From contig QCWG01000001.1 in the NCBI GenBank assembly GCA_003149575.1, positions 463,183-527,182 of the forward strand: a DNA stretch of 64,000 bases, in the 5' to 3' direction. A program made the position numbers and the translations under genes. Below the pieces are notes generated by a model, which was not told the DNA's origin, made no database searches, and saw only the letters and a list, made by a program, of their open reading frames with translations. Numbering within the stretch: position 1 is the first letter of the stretch; each line of letters opens with the position of its first letter. The DNA comes from Altererythrobacter sp. XM-24bin4 (GTDB lineage Bacteria; Pseudomonadota; Alphaproteobacteria; Sphingomonadales; Sphingomonadaceae). Shown here piece after piece: positions 16,025 through 24,973 of the stretch.

Positions 16025-16768
16025 CTAGCGGCCGGCCATCGCCTTTACTTTCGGCAGATATGTTCGGCCGATCCGCAAGGCATCGCCGTTTTCCAGTTCA
16101 GCTGACCACACCCCCAAACCATCATGGCACAAGCCCCGAATACGGTCCTTGCGCAGAATCGTTGAACGGTGGATGCGGATGAATTCGGTTGGGTCGAGCC
16201 GTTGCTCCAACCCGGCGATAGTTTGCAGCAAGAGATAGCTGCGTTCGCCTACATGCAAGCGAACATAGTCTCGCTCGGCATCGATCCGGCTCACTTCGCT
16301 TACCGCGATACGCAACAATTCAGAGCGGTGCGGCACCCAAAGTTCTTCGAGCCATTCGCCCTTGCTTGCGCCGTTATTGCCACGACGCGAAGCCGCGCGT
16401 TCGATAGCCCGCGCAAGCCGATCCGATGCAACCGGTTTCAACACATAGTCGATTGCATCGAGATCGAACGCTTCGACGGCGAAGTGATCATGGGCGGTGA
16501 CAAAGATTACTGCGGGGGGATTGCTGTATTTGGCAAGCTCCTTCGCTACTCCCAACCCGTCAAGTTCCGGCATGGTCATATCGAGCAAGACCAGATCGGG
16601 CGACAGCTTCTCGGCCAAGCGCAGCGCGGCGGCGCCATCGCTAGCGGTGCCAACAACATTGATAGTCTCGACCTCGGCGCAAATCACTTGGATGCGCTCC
16701 ACCGCGAGTGGCTCGTCATCGACGATCAATGTGCGCAGCGGCGCTTCGGGGGGTTCAGTGTCTGCCAT
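16025..16768 (-). CDS. LytTR-type response regulator
   Basis: 247 residues. Receiver domain (about 12-125) with acidic pocket VDDEP, phospho-acceptor aspartate in LVLLDMTMPELDG, TAHD threonine and LKPV lysine; then a LytTR DNA-binding domain (about 145-245) with SRIDAERDYVRLHVG and FIRIHRSTILRKD. Phosphorylated by the adjacent sensor kinase, whose 3' end overlaps its start by 14 bases, so the two are one operon, kinase first. Targets are unknown; LytTR regulators often control cell envelope or export functions. Confidence 0.93.
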   Translation of the reverse strand: MADTEPPEAPLRTLIVDDEPLAVERIQVICAEVETINVVGTASDGAAALRLAEKLSPDLVLLDMTMPELDGLGVAKELAKYSNPPAVIFVTAHDHFAVEAFDLDAIDYVLKPVASDRLARAIERAASRRGNNGASKGEWLEELWVPHRSELLRIAVSEVSRIDAERDYVRLHVGERSYLLLQTIAGLEQRLDPTEFIRIHRSTILRKDRIRGLCHDGLGVWSAELENGDALRIGRTYLPKVKAMAGR

Positions 16769-17999
16769 TGCGGGTCAACGGTATGCGCATTTCGGTGCGA
16801 TAGCCGCCAGGAACAGGGCCGGATTCGAGCACAATGTCCGAACCAAAGCGAGCCTCCAGACGGTCACGGACATTGGCCAGACCAATACCGAAACCGTGTT
16901 TGGCGCTCTCGGGAACACCGGGCCCATCGTCGCGGACAACGATAACAAGCCGGTCAAATTCTTCGCGAGCTTCAACCGTGATCGTCACAGGGCGGTTCAC
17001 TGGCGAGACCGCATATTTGACGGAATTCTCGATCAATGGCTGGAGGATCATGCCGGGCACTCGAGCGTCGGCAAGATCTGCCGGCAAATCGAAGATGCTC
17101 TTGAGGCGCTCGGGGAAGCGAACAGCCTCGATTTCAAGATAGAGCTGCTGCAAGTCGAACTCGTCATCGAGCGGAACGTCGCAGGTCGGATCGTCAGCCA
17201 GACTATGGCGATAGAAGCGCGACATGGTCTGGATCATTTGCTCGGCTGCTTGTGATTTGCCTGTCATCACCATGGATGACAGCGAGTTCAATGTATTGAA
17301 CAGGAAGTGCGGGTTGACCTGATAGCGGAGTGATCGCAGCTCGGAAGCCTTCGCAACTTCGCGGAATTCGCTCGCGCGCCGTTCCGCCACGCGCACTTTC
17401 TCGCTGGTCAGCAGGGCCAGATATATCGAGCACCATGCCAGCATCAGAAAATAGCGGCTGAAGGCGATATCTGCGAGCGGTCCAATAAACGCGAACAACC
17501 CAAGAGACGCTTGCTGCCGCTCAAAATAGGCATCGCGTTCCTTGAGAAGGTTCGCTTCCACGTCAGCTCGTGCGATCGCCTCTGCTTCGCTTTCTTCGCT
17601 ATATTCGCTTTCATCCAGCTCATCGTCGCCACCGATGATGTCGATGAACACTTCCTCCATCCGCTCATTCATGGTTGAGAAGACAAGATTGTTCATCTGC
17701 GCCAATACAAGCGCAGCAGGGAGCGAAAGAATCAGCGCCGCAGTCACTTTGGCCCAGAGCGGTTTCGCATCAAAGAAACGCAAGAACAGCCACAAAGCGA
17801 TAGTTACAGCCACGCCGCCGATCACGACGATAGCGCGCAACACCATCATTTCGCCCGACATGCCGAAGCCAAGAATCTCCCAGCGAAGCGAAGCCAAGGC
17901 GTAATAAACCGCCCACAAGACGATGATGGAAATCAGGACCAGCTTGAATGTAACCCTCACGGGCTTGCTGTTTGCGACTTTACTCATTGGAATCGACAT
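16755..17999 (-). CDS. LytS/YehU-type sensor histidine kinase
   Basis: 414 residues. Four to five hydrophobic helices in the first ~210 residues (for example VLISIIVLWAVYYALASL and VVIGGVAVTIALWLFL) enclose an unusually acidic loop around residues 126-150 (GGDDELDESEYSEESE), which might sense cations or charge. The kinase part has the His_kinase box YQVNPHFLFNTLNSL with the phospho-histidine, and an ATPase domain with PLIENSVKYAV (N box) and DDGPGV plus GFGIGLANVRDRL (G boxes). It works with the LytTR regulator encoded immediately downstream. Confidence 0.93.
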   Translation of the reverse strand: MSIPMSKVANSKPVRVTFKLVLISIIVLWAVYYALASLRWEILGFGMSGEMMVLRAIVVIGGVAVTIALWLFLRFFDAKPLWAKVTAALILSLPAALVLAQMNNLVFSTMNERMEEVFIDIIGGDDELDESEYSEESEAEAIARADVEANLLKERDAYFERQQASLGLFAFIGPLADIAFSRYFLMLAWCSIYLALLTSEKVRVAERRASEFREVAKASELRSLRYQVNPHFLFNTLNSLSSMVMTGKSQAAEQMIQTMSRFYRHSLADDPTCDVPLDDEFDLQQLYLEIEAVRFPERLKSIFDLPADLADARVPGMILQPLIENSVKYAVSPVNRPVTITVEAREEFDRLVIVVRDDGPGVPESAKHGFGIGLANVRDRLEARFGSDIVLESGPVPGGYRTEMRIPLTRNGRH

Positions 18000-18086
18000 T
18001 ACCCGCGCCCGTTCGGAAAGGCGAATCCGTCATCGGGCATGATATGCCGTTCATCGAAAGTTCATCGAGTCAGCAGGTTTTGCCGA

Positions 18087-19613
18087 TCAGCTGTTTTCGA
18101 GCAATTTTCCCTTTGCGATCCGTGCCTTCCACTGCGCCGGTGCCAATTTGTGGACGTTAGTCCCATGACTATCGACAGCGACGGTCACAGGCATGTCTTT
18201 CACGGTGAACTCGTAAATCGCTTCCATGCCGAGGTCTTCAAATGCAACCACTTTGGCCTCTTTGATCGCGCGGCTGACGAGATAAGCCGCCCCACCAACC
18301 GCCATCAGATAGGACACTTTGTACCTGCTGATGACTTCAACCGCGTCATGTCCGCGCTCTGCCTTTCCGATCATGGCAAGCAGACCGAGATCGAGCATCA
18401 TCTCGGTGAATTTGTCCATGCGGGTCGCGGTGGTCGGGCCAGCTGGGCCGACGACTTCGCCCATGACGGGGTCAACCGGGCCGACATAATAGATGGCGCG
18501 GCCCTTGAATTCGACCGGTAGCTCTTCGCCCTTGTCCAGCATGTCCTGAATGCGTTTGTGCGCCGCGTCGCGCCCGGTCAGCATCGCGCCGTTCAAGAGC
18601 AAGCGATCGCCGGCTTTCCAGCTCGCAACCTCTTCGGGGGTAAGATTATCGAGATCAACCCGTTTGGCTTCGCTATCAGGCGTCCATTCAACCTTGGGCC
18701 AAGCGTCCAGATCGGGTTGCGGCAGAAAGACCGGGCCAGAGCCATCCATAGTCACATGGGCATGGCGGGTGGCGGCGCAGTTCGGGATCATCGCCACAGG
18801 CTTGCCCGCTGCGTGACACGGCCAATCAAGAATCTTCACATCGAGAATAGTCGAAAGGCCGCCCAGGCCCTGTGCGCCCACGCCTTGCGCGTTGACCGCA
18901 TCGAAGATGTCAATCCGCAGCTGTTCGATATCGTTCTGGGGCCCGCGCTGCTTCAGCTGCGCCATATCGATCGGGTCCATCAGGCTTTGTTTGGCCAGCT
19001 TGATGCAATGCTCTGCTGTGCCGCCGATCCCGATGCCCAGCATGCCCGGAGGACACCAGCCCGCGCCCATCGAGGGGATCTGTTCGACCACCCAATCGAC
19101 GATATTGTCCGATGGGTTCATCATTTTGAACTTGGACTTGTTCTCGCTGCCGCCGCCCTTTGCAGCCACATCAATGCTGATAGTGCTGCCCGGGACCATC
19201 TCTACAGAGAGCACGCAGGGTGTGTTGTCGCGCGTATTGCGCCGCGTGAACGCCGGGTCAGCCAGAATCGAAGCGCGCAGCTTGTTTTCAGGGTGATTGT
19301 ACGCGCGTTTTACGCCTTCATCGACGACATCCTGCAGGCTCTTGGCCGATTCGAGGCGGCAGTTCTGGCCCCATTTGATGAAAACATTGACGATGCCCGT
19401 ATCCTGGCAAATCGGGCGATGCCCCTCTGCGCACATCCGGCTGTTCGTCAGAATTTGGGCGATCGCGTCTTTGGCGGCTCGCCCTTGTTCCACCTTGTAG
19501 GCTTCACCGAGCGCCTGAATGTAATCCATCGGATGATAGTAAGAGATATACTGCAGCGCGTCCGTGATCGTTTCAATCAGATCGTCTTCGCGGATAATTG
19601 TCATGTCGCTCAT
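18087..19613 (-). CDS. Fumarate hydratase, class I (Fe-S)
   Basis: 508 residues from ATG 19613 (MSDMTIIRED). Oxygen-sensitive [4Fe-4S] enzyme interconverting fumarate and malate in the TCA cycle. Cluster cysteines are in HRPICQDTG, GAGWCPPGM and GTAEHCIK; the C-terminal beta domain (from about residue 330: KRVDLDNLTPEEVASWKAGD) is fused as in class I homodimers. The frame stays open to 19985, but the added N-terminal segment is Arg/Trp-rich and not family-like, so the internal start is preferred. It is divergent from the pcm-like gene. As an Fe-S enzyme it depends on the suf system at the left of the window. Confidence 0.93.
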   Translation of the reverse strand: MSDMTIIREDDLIETITDALQYISYYHPMDYIQALGEAYKVEQGRAAKDAIAQILTNSRMCAEGHRPICQDTGIVNVFIKWGQNCRLESAKSLQDVVDEGVKRAYNHPENKLRASILADPAFTRRNTRDNTPCVLSVEMVPGSTISIDVAAKGGGSENKSKFKMMNPSDNIVDWVVEQIPSMGAGWCPPGMLGIGIGGTAEHCIKLAKQSLMDPIDMAQLKQRGPQNDIEQLRIDIFDAVNAQGVGAQGLGGLSTILDVKILDWPCHAAGKPVAMIPNCAATRHAHVTMDGSGPVFLPQPDLDAWPKVEWTPDSEAKRVDLDNLTPEEVASWKAGDRLLLNGAMLTGRDAAHKRIQDMLDKGEELPVEFKGRAIYYVGPVDPVMGEVVGPAGPTTATRMDKFTEMMLDLGLLAMIGKAERGHDAVEVISRYKVSYLMAVGGAAYLVSRAIKEAKVVAFEDLGMEAIYEFTVKDMPVTVAVDSHGTNVHKLAPAQWKARIAKGKLLENS

Positions 19614-19789
19614 CGAAGCTGTGCTCCTGTCGGTCGATTCCCGTACCCTTTGGCTCCGTGGCACTTCTAAGTCCATCATCCAATTGCAAACAATAGCGCA
19701 TGAGTTGCAAAGAACTTGGCTGACGAGCGCACAAAGGCTAGAGATGGTTGACGTAGTGTATTGTGTATGTAATACAGCCGGTGAATGCC

Positions 19790-20377
19790 ATGACAAAGAC
19801 TGATTCCTCCGCCGCCCGCAGGGCAATGATTGACAGCCAGCTGCGCACCAGCGGCGTGAACGAGCCATTCGTAATCGCGCGAATGGGCGGCGTTGCTCGC
19901 GAAGATTTCGTGCCAGCCGGCGCCAAGTCCATTGCCTATATGGACCGCGCGATTCCTCTGGGTGATGGCGCATTTCTCGCCGCACCTATAGTTCACGGCA
20001 AGATGCTGGCCGAAGCGCGTCCGGGCCTGGATGACAATGCGCTCGTGGTCACGAGTGGCTCGGCCTTTCTTGCTGAGTTGGTCAAGCCATTGGTCGGCAA
20101 GCTCGACACCAAATCGGTCAAAGAGATTGTCGACGGCAAGAAGGGTCGCAAGACCTATTCACTAATCCTGATCGATGGCGCGATCGAGGAACTGCCCGAT
20201 ACGCTGGCTAAGCGCCTCAAAGATAATGGCAGGATCGTAACCGGTGTGGTTGAGCGCGGCGTCACCCGCCTCGCAACAGGGCGCAAAGTGGCTGGAAACG
20301 TCGTGCTACAGCCGCTTGCCGATATCGGAATTCCCGTGCTGCACGCTTTCGACAAGCCCAAGGAATGGAGCTTCTAA
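19790..20377 (+). CDS. Protein-L-isoaspartate methyltransferase-like protein, degenerate SAM motif
   Basis: 195 residues from ATG 19790 (a GTG at 19763 is an alternative). The N-terminus (RRAMIDSQLRTSGVNEPFVI, VAREDFVPAG, YMDRAIPLGDG) and C-terminus (YSLILIDGAIEELPD, RGVTRLATGRK) match Pcm-type methyltransferases. The canonical SAM-binding motif I, which should read like GxGxGY about residue 90, is replaced by VVTSGSAFLAELVKPL, and the central part is shortened. It is therefore probably not an active methyltransferase. It lies 4 bases upstream of tolC, a pairing common in alphaproteobacteria. A weak promoter (TTGACG 19748, TAATAC 19770) may serve both. Confidence 0.75.
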   Translation: MTKTDSSAARRAMIDSQLRTSGVNEPFVIARMGGVAREDFVPAGAKSIAYMDRAIPLGDGAFLAAPIVHGKMLAEARPGLDDNALVVTSGSAFLAELVKPLVGKLDTKSVKEIVDGKKGRKTYSLILIDGAIEELPDTLAKRLKDNGRIVTGVVERGVTRLATGRKVAGNVVLQPLADIGIPVLHAFDKPKEWSF

Positions 20378-20381
20378 TCTG

Positions 20382-21866
20382 ATGATGCGGAGCAAGACCT
20401 GCCGGCGCACAGCCGCGTTACTCGTTCTAAGCTCCGCAATGGTTCCGGCCACTGCGCAGGCTGATACGCTGCGCGAAGCATTGGCGGCAGCTTACGAAGC
20501 AAACCCTTCATTGGAAGCTGCGCGCGCGCAGCAGCGCGCAACCGATGAAGATGTCCCGATTCAAGCATCGCGGGGCGGCATTGATGTCAGCGCGGTCGCC
20601 AATCATATCGAGTTCACCAAGGTCTCGCCCAACAGCTTCACTGCGCCCGAGCGGCGTTTTTCGGCTGGATTGGATTTGACGGTCCCGATCTACTCTGGCG
20701 GCGCGGTCAATAATGGCATCAAAGCCGCCAAGGAACGCGTGGCTGCAGGTCAGGCTGATCTCCGTGGGACGGAAAGTTCGGTTTTCAGCCAGGTGGTCGC
20801 GGCCTATATGGATGTGCTGCGCACTGAAGCGCTGGCTATGCTTGCCGGCAACCAGGTCGAAGTGCTCACGATCAACCTTGAAGCGACCAATGACCGTTTC
20901 GAGATCGGCGAGCTTACGCGTACCGACATTGCGCAATCACAATCGCGGCTGGCCCTGGCGCAAAGCGATTTCCGCAATGCACAAGCAAATCTGATTTCTG
21001 CACGCGAGACATATATCCAGCTGATAGGTCGAGCGCCGCAGGATCTTCAGGCGCCGCCACCGCTGCCAGGCTTGCCCGATACTGTGGGTGAAGCTGTGGT
21101 CACCGCGCTCGACAACAACCCCGATCTGATCGCGGCAAAGGAACGTGCGGACGCGGCGGGCTATGATTCGGAAGTGGCGGGTGCTGGCCGCCTGCCGAAG
21201 ATCGGCGGCTTTGTGAATTACGACTACACCGATTTCTATGGCACTTTGGGCGGCCCGATCTCAGCCAATTTTGCGCAGGATGAAACCACCGCCAACATCG
21301 GTGTTCAGGTGACTGTGCCAATTTTTCAGGGTGGTCGCCCCGCAGCTCAGCAACGTCAGGCCTTTGCACGCGAGACCGCTGCTCTTGAGAACGTGATCGC
21401 CACAGAGCGTAGCATCATCGCGCAAACTCGCGCCGCCTATGCCAGCTGGCAAGCGTCGCGGGCGGTGATCGAAAGTTCCGAGGCGGCGGTTTCCGCAGCC
21501 GAACTCAGTCTGGAAGGTGTGCGGGCCGAAAACTCGATAGGCAATCGTACGATTCTGGACGTTCTCAACGCCGAGCAGGAATTACTTTCTGCCCGCGCGC
21601 AATTGGTGACAGCCCGGCGCAATGCCTATGTCGCGGGATTCAGCGTGCTGGCGGCGATGGGCCGGGCTGAAGCACGCGACCTCAATCTCGATACTGGCGG
21701 CGTTCTCTATGATCCTCAGGTCAATTACGACCGGGTCAGGAGCAAGATCTTCGATTGGCAGCGCGACCCGGAGCCAGAGGCAAATTCAACCAGAACCGTT
21801 GACATCCCGGCTGCTGACGCGATGATTGGGCCGCCTGATGAATCGGGTGACGTGACAAATTATTGA
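20382..21866 (+). CDS. tolC: TolC-family outer-membrane efflux/secretion channel
   Basis: 494 residues from ATG 20382. A signal peptide (RRTAALLVLSSAMVPATAQA) precedes two repeated OEP halves: DTLREALAAAYEANPSL and, midway, GEAVVTALDNNPDLIAAKER, the TolC internal duplication. Long amphipathic helices (SRAVIESSEAAVSAAELSLE) fit the periplasmic tunnel. It forms the outer-membrane exit duct of type I secretion and RND efflux systems; no inner-membrane partner is encoded nearby. It is co-transcribed with the pcm-like gene. Confidence 0.92.
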   Translation: MMRSKTCRRTAALLVLSSAMVPATAQADTLREALAAAYEANPSLEAARAQQRATDEDVPIQASRGGIDVSAVANHIEFTKVSPNSFTAPERRFSAGLDLTVPIYSGGAVNNGIKAAKERVAAGQADLRGTESSVFSQVVAAYMDVLRTEALAMLAGNQVEVLTINLEATNDRFEIGELTRTDIAQSQSRLALAQSDFRNAQANLISARETYIQLIGRAPQDLQAPPPLPGLPDTVGEAVVTALDNNPDLIAAKERADAAGYDSEVAGAGRLPKIGGFVNYDYTDFYGTLGGPISANFAQDETTANIGVQVTVPIFQGGRPAAQQRQAFARETAALENVIATERSIIAQTRAAYASWQASRAVIESSEAAVSAAELSLEGVRAENSIGNRTILDVLNAEQELLSARAQLVTARRNAYVAGFSVLAAMGRAEARDLNLDTGGVLYDPQVNYDRVRSKIFDWQRDPEPEANSTRTVDIPAADAMIGPPDESGDVTNY

Positions 21867-21922
21867 CGTCACAGAGACCTTGGGCCAACTCGGCAGTTGA
21901 AAAATCAGGGGTGTACGGCGCA

Positions 21923-22351
21923 ATGGCGCACAGCAATAACGAAGCATCGGTCGAAGAAATTCTTGAATCAATCAAGAAGGTTATCGCGCGTGACAATCGC
22001 GAGATTCCACCTGCTGTGCGTATCCCGGAAGAAGGTGGCGCGATTGCGGACGAGGATGATGTCCTCGATCTGGGCGAAATGGAGTTCGCCGATGACGGCG
22101 AGATTGCTGACACTTCGCTGACGACGGACGCGGTCCAAAAATCGATGCGCGACAATTTCGAAGCGCTGGCGATGCTGGCAGAGCCCGGTGCAAGACCACA
22201 GATCGTCCGCTCGGGCGAAACATCGCTCGAAGGCATGGTCCGCGATATGCTGCGCCCGATGCTGGCCGAATGGCTCGACACAAACCTGCCTGGAATGGTC
22301 GAAAAGATGGTTCAGGCCGAAATCGCCCGGATTGCCGGCAAGCGCCGCTAG
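21923..22351 (+). CDS. PopZ-like DUF2497 protein
   Basis: 142 residues from ATG 21923, preferred over an upstream start that overlaps tolC. The N-terminal helix ([21 protein letters not shown]) and C-terminal helical block ([35 protein letters not shown]) with a proline/acid-rich, disordered linker ([20 protein letters not shown]) match DUF2497, the family containing the Caulobacter polar organiser PopZ. PopZ anchors ParB-parS at the pole, so this protein may be the polar partner of the parABS system encoded 18 kb away; that is inference from family. Confidence 0.8.
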   Translation: MAHSNNEASVEEILESIKKVIARDNREIPPAVRIPEEGGAIADEDDVLDLGEMEFADDGEIADTSLTTDAVQKSMRDNFEALAMLAEPGARPQIVRSGETSLEGMVRDMLRPMLAEWLDTNLPGMVEKMVQAEIARIAGKRR

Positions 22352-22370
22352 CCAATCCGGCAACGCATCA

Positions 22371-22766
22371 ATGCCTGATCGCAGCCCTCTGGATGACGCC
22401 CGACTGGGCCTCGCAAAGCTAGGCGGCGAAACGATCGACCGTCATGTCTTTTTGTGTGCGATGAGCGAAAAGCAGAAATGTTGCGCGCGTGAAAAAGGTG
22501 TGGCCTCGTGGCAGTTTCTCAAGCGCCGATTGAACGAGCTGAAATTGGCCGGGCCCAAACGGATCAATCCCGAAGGCCGGCCTTGCGGTGGGGTTCAGCG
22601 CACCAAGGCAGATTGCCTGCAGGTTTGTGCCGCCGGGCCCATCGCTGTAGTCTATCCCGACCGCGTCTGGTACCACTCGGCAAGCCCTGACGTGCTGGAG
22701 CGCATTATCCAGGAACATCTGGTTGGCGGAACGCCAGTCGAAGAGTTCCGGCTTTCGAACGACTGA
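22371..22766 (+). CDS. Thioredoxin-like (2Fe-2S) ferredoxin domain protein
   Basis: 131 residues from ATG 22371. [14 protein letters not shown], then [21 protein letters not shown], gives the four-cysteine pattern of the thioredoxin-like [2Fe-2S] ferredoxins (the NuoE/2Fe2S_thioredx fold), cytosolic. The end [19 protein letters not shown] is the usual family C-terminus. Function is electron transfer of unknown specificity. It starts 20 bases after the PopZ-like gene and may share its transcript. Confidence 0.82.
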   Translation: MPDRSPLDDARLGLAKLGGETIDRHVFLCAMSEKQKCCAREKGVASWQFLKRRLNELKLAGPKRINPEGRPCGGVQRTKADCLQVCAAGPIAVVYPDRVWYHSASPDVLERIIQEHLVGGTPVEEFRLSND

Positions 22767-22795
22767 CCGCAGTCGCCATCAACCTTCAACGTGGG

Positions 22796-23101
22796 CTAGT
22801 CTTCGTCATGTCTTGGCAGGTTGTTGTCGACCGATGCGTCATGCCCGGTGCCGTTTGACAGGAAAACCAACCCCATCAATGCACTGGTTAGCAGCATGGT
22901 GAAGCCGATCCCCAAAGCGACGGCGATGTAGAAATGGATCGAGACTGCACCGTTGAATTTGTAGAGTAGCGCGATTGCAATCAGCACCACACCCACGGTC
23001 AGCATGAACATGAATCGCATGATCCGGCGGTAGCGTGCCCAGGCGTATGCGGCGTTCTCGGGATCATCAAGCGGCGATTTACTGACCATGTGCTGCGACA
23101 T
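22796..23101 (-). CDS. Small inner-membrane protein, unknown function
   Basis: 101 residues from ATG 23101 (MSQHMVSKSPLDDP); a second ATG at 23089 and an upstream frame to 23194 are alternatives. Two membrane helices, about residues 30-51 (FMFMLTVGVVLIAIALLY) and 61-83 (IAVALGIGFTMLLTSALMGLVF), follow a cytosolic ENAAYAWARYRRIMR segment; the C-terminus is acidic. No named family recalled with certainty. Divergent from the CBS-domain gene. Confidence 0.7.
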   Translation of the reverse strand: MSQHMVSKSPLDDPENAAYAWARYRRIMRFMFMLTVGVVLIAIALLYKFNGAVSIHFYIAVALGIGFTMLLTSALMGLVFLSNGTGHDASVDNNLPRHDED

Positions 23102-23209
23102 GGGGCCTCGCAAGCCGCGATGCAATGTCCATTGTGAACCGATAGATTCGCCTTTTCGCAAAGAAGGTGGCATGTTTTGCAAGGAATCAGACAAGAGAGG
23201 AGAAAACCC

Positions 23210-23641
23210 ATGACAATCGCGCGGATCATTGAGGGACGCCGCGGCGCCGAAGTCATCTCCTGCTACTCAAACGACACTATGCGAGAGGCCGTCGCCCTGC
23301 TCGCAAAAAAGCGGATTGGCGCTGTGCCTGTGATGCGCGGTGGTTCGGTTGTCGGGATATTTTCCGAACGTGATGTGATCTACAAGCTGGCGAACGAGGG
23401 TGAAGCCTGCCTCAATCGCCCACTCACAGATGTGATGACTGCGCCGCCCATCACCGTCGAAACAACAAGTCTGATCAACGAAGCATTGGCGCTGATGACA
23501 AGGCGCAGGATCCGTCACCTCCCCGTAATGGAGAACGGTGCCATGGTCGCGTTTATTTCGATCGGCGACCTAGTGAAATACCACACCGATGAGGTCGAGC
23601 ACGAGGCAGAGGCCCTGCGCGAATATATCCAAACCGCCTGA
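23210..23641 (+). CDS. CBS-pair domain protein
   Basis: 143 residues from ATG 23210, with a strong AGAGGAG ribosome binding site. Two CBS motifs: residues ~20-70 (EAVALLAKKRIGAVPVMRGGSVVGIFSERDVIY) and ~80-130 (LINEALALMTRRRIRHLPV then GDLVKYH). Stand-alone CBS pairs bind adenine nucleotides and act as energy sensors; no effector domain is attached and the partner is unknown. The HTDEVEHEAEALREYI tail is typical of this alphaproteobacterial type. Confidence 0.88.
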   Translation: MTIARIIEGRRGAEVISCYSNDTMREAVALLAKKRIGAVPVMRGGSVVGIFSERDVIYKLANEGEACLNRPLTDVMTAPPITVETTSLINEALALMTRRRIRHLPVMENGAMVAFISIGDLVKYHTDEVEHEAEALREYIQTA

Positions 23642-23694
23642 TCGGGCGCGCGGAGCTTGCTGTTTGGGCATTCGCACCCTAAATTTGCTCCATC

Positions 23695-24024
23695 ATGGCT
23701 GAAACACTCACTCTGACACCGGCTGCGGCAAAGCGCGTATCCTGGATTGCCGAGAAGCAGTCCAAACCCGCAATCCTGCGCCTTTCAGTCGAGGGGGGTG
23801 GATGTTCAGGCTTTCAGTACAAATTCGATCTGGCTGATGCCGCCGAGGAAGACGATTCCATCAGCGAGACCGCTGGTGTGAAGTTAGTGGTTGATCCGAT
23901 CAGTCTTGATCTGGTTTCCGGCAGTGTGGTCGACTTCGTAGAATCTCTCGGGGGTGCGGCCTTCAGAGTCGAAAACCCGCAAGCGGCGGCGGGTTGCGGC
24001 TGCGGGTCCAGCTTCGGGATATAG
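23695..24024 (+). CDS. erpA: A-type Fe-S carrier protein ErpA/IscA
   Basis: 109 residues. Delivers Fe-S clusters to apo-proteins in the cytosol. The three ligands are C37 in GGGCSGF and C101/C103 in the C-terminal GCGCGSSFGI, and the SVVDFVESLGGAAFRVENP stretch is characteristic. It is separate from the suf operon but functionally downstream of it. ATG 23695 gives the typical short N-terminus. Confidence 0.92.
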   Translation: MAETLTLTPAAAKRVSWIAEKQSKPAILRLSVEGGGCSGFQYKFDLADAAEEDDSISETAGVKLVVDPISLDLVSGSVVDFVESLGGAAFRVENPQAAAGCGCGSSFGI

Positions 24025-24104
24025 GGTTGGGGCCTTTGTGGTCAGCAGGATCACTCGCAATAAAGGTGTTTGATCGCGCGTGATCTTCGGGCACTAGTCG
24101 CCTC

Positions 24105-24902
24105 ATGAAAATCGCGACCTACAATATTAATGGCATCAAAGCGCGGCTGCCGCGGTTGAAGGAATGGCTCACGGAAACCCGGCCAACCGTCGCATGCCTG
24201 CAGGAAATCAAAAGCATGGACGAGAATTTTCCGGCCCATGAATTTGAAGACGTTGGCTATCACGCAATCTGGCATGGTCAGAAGAGCTTCAACGGTGTCG
24301 CCATTCTGGTCGACAAAGAAGCTGGCCTTGGTCAACCCGCAGAGGTTCAGCGCGGCTTGAGGATCGACGGCCCGAACGATGGCGAGGGCGAACAGGCCCG
24401 CTATCTTGAGGTCGATGTTGGCGGTGTACGGATTGTTTGCATTTACCTGCCAAACGGCAATCCGCAGCCTGGGCCGAAATTTGACTATAAGATTGCCTGG
24501 ATGGCGAAACTGCGCGAGCGCATGGCGCAAATCTGGGCTGAGGAGGTGCCAGCGGCTGTGCTGGGCGATTTCAACGTTATTCCGGAGGATAATGACGTCT
24601 GGGCAACCAAGGCGATGGCCGAAGATGCGCTGATGCAGCCGGAATCTCGTGGGGCCTATGCACGTCTACTAGCCGATGGCTGGACGGATGCGCTGCGCGC
24701 CCACAATCCGCGCGGTGGCGTTTGGACATATTGGGATTATCAAGCGGGCGCATGGCAGCGAGATCATGGATTCAGGATCGATCACATTCTGCTCAACCCG
24801 GAAACTGCAGACAGGTTGGAGGCTGTAGGAGTCGATAAGGACCATCGCGGGCGCGAAAAAGCCAGCGACCATGCACCTGTTTGGGCAGTGTTGCGGGACT
24901 AA
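24105..24902 (+). CDS. xthA: Exodeoxyribonuclease III (AP endonuclease)
   Basis: 265 residues. Base-excision repair nuclease cutting 5' of abasic sites. Motifs of the EEP fold: MKIATYNINGIKAR, CLQEIKSMD (metal-binding Glu), YLPNGN, GDFNVIPEDND, and the catalytic SDHAPVW end. It matches the XthA branch by the WHGQKSFNGVAI and FRIDHILLNP segments. A stem-loop at 24910-24947 follows, but its T-run is on the other strand. Confidence 0.95.
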   Translation: MKIATYNINGIKARLPRLKEWLTETRPTVACLQEIKSMDENFPAHEFEDVGYHAIWHGQKSFNGVAILVDKEAGLGQPAEVQRGLRIDGPNDGEGEQARYLEVDVGGVRIVCIYLPNGNPQPGPKFDYKIAWMAKLRERMAQIWAEEVPAAVLGDFNVIPEDNDVWATKAMAEDALMQPESRGAYARLLADGWTDALRAHNPRGGVWTYWDYQAGAWQRDHGFRIDHILLNPETADRLEAVGVDKDHRGREKASDHAPVWAVLRD

Positions 24903-24909
24903 AGCGCTC

Positions 24910-24947
24910 AAAAACCAAAAGGGCCCGCCTGTTCCCAGACGAGCCCT
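24910..24947 (-). terminator. Rho-independent terminator of the SleB-type gene
   Basis: On the minus strand AGGGC plus a seven-base inner stem (two G-U pairs), a GGAA loop and GCCCT form a 12-bp hairpin (24947-24920) followed by TTTGGTTTTT. It ends the minus-strand hydrolase transcript; on the plus strand it could still slow transcription after xthA. Confidence 0.7.
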
Positions 24948-24973
24948 CTCAATATTATGAATGCGGGAATTCC

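Noticed and set aside
18558..19670. 370-codon plus-strand open frame opposite fumarase
   Set aside because: Lies wholly antisense to a clear class I fumarase; the product is His/Arg/Ala-rich low-information sequence without a family.
19748..19775. Strong promoter call for the pcm-like/tolC unit
   Set aside because: TTGACG and TAATAC with a 16-base spacer are present, but the implied leader before ATG 19790 would be only about 8 bases, so I mention it only as weak support.
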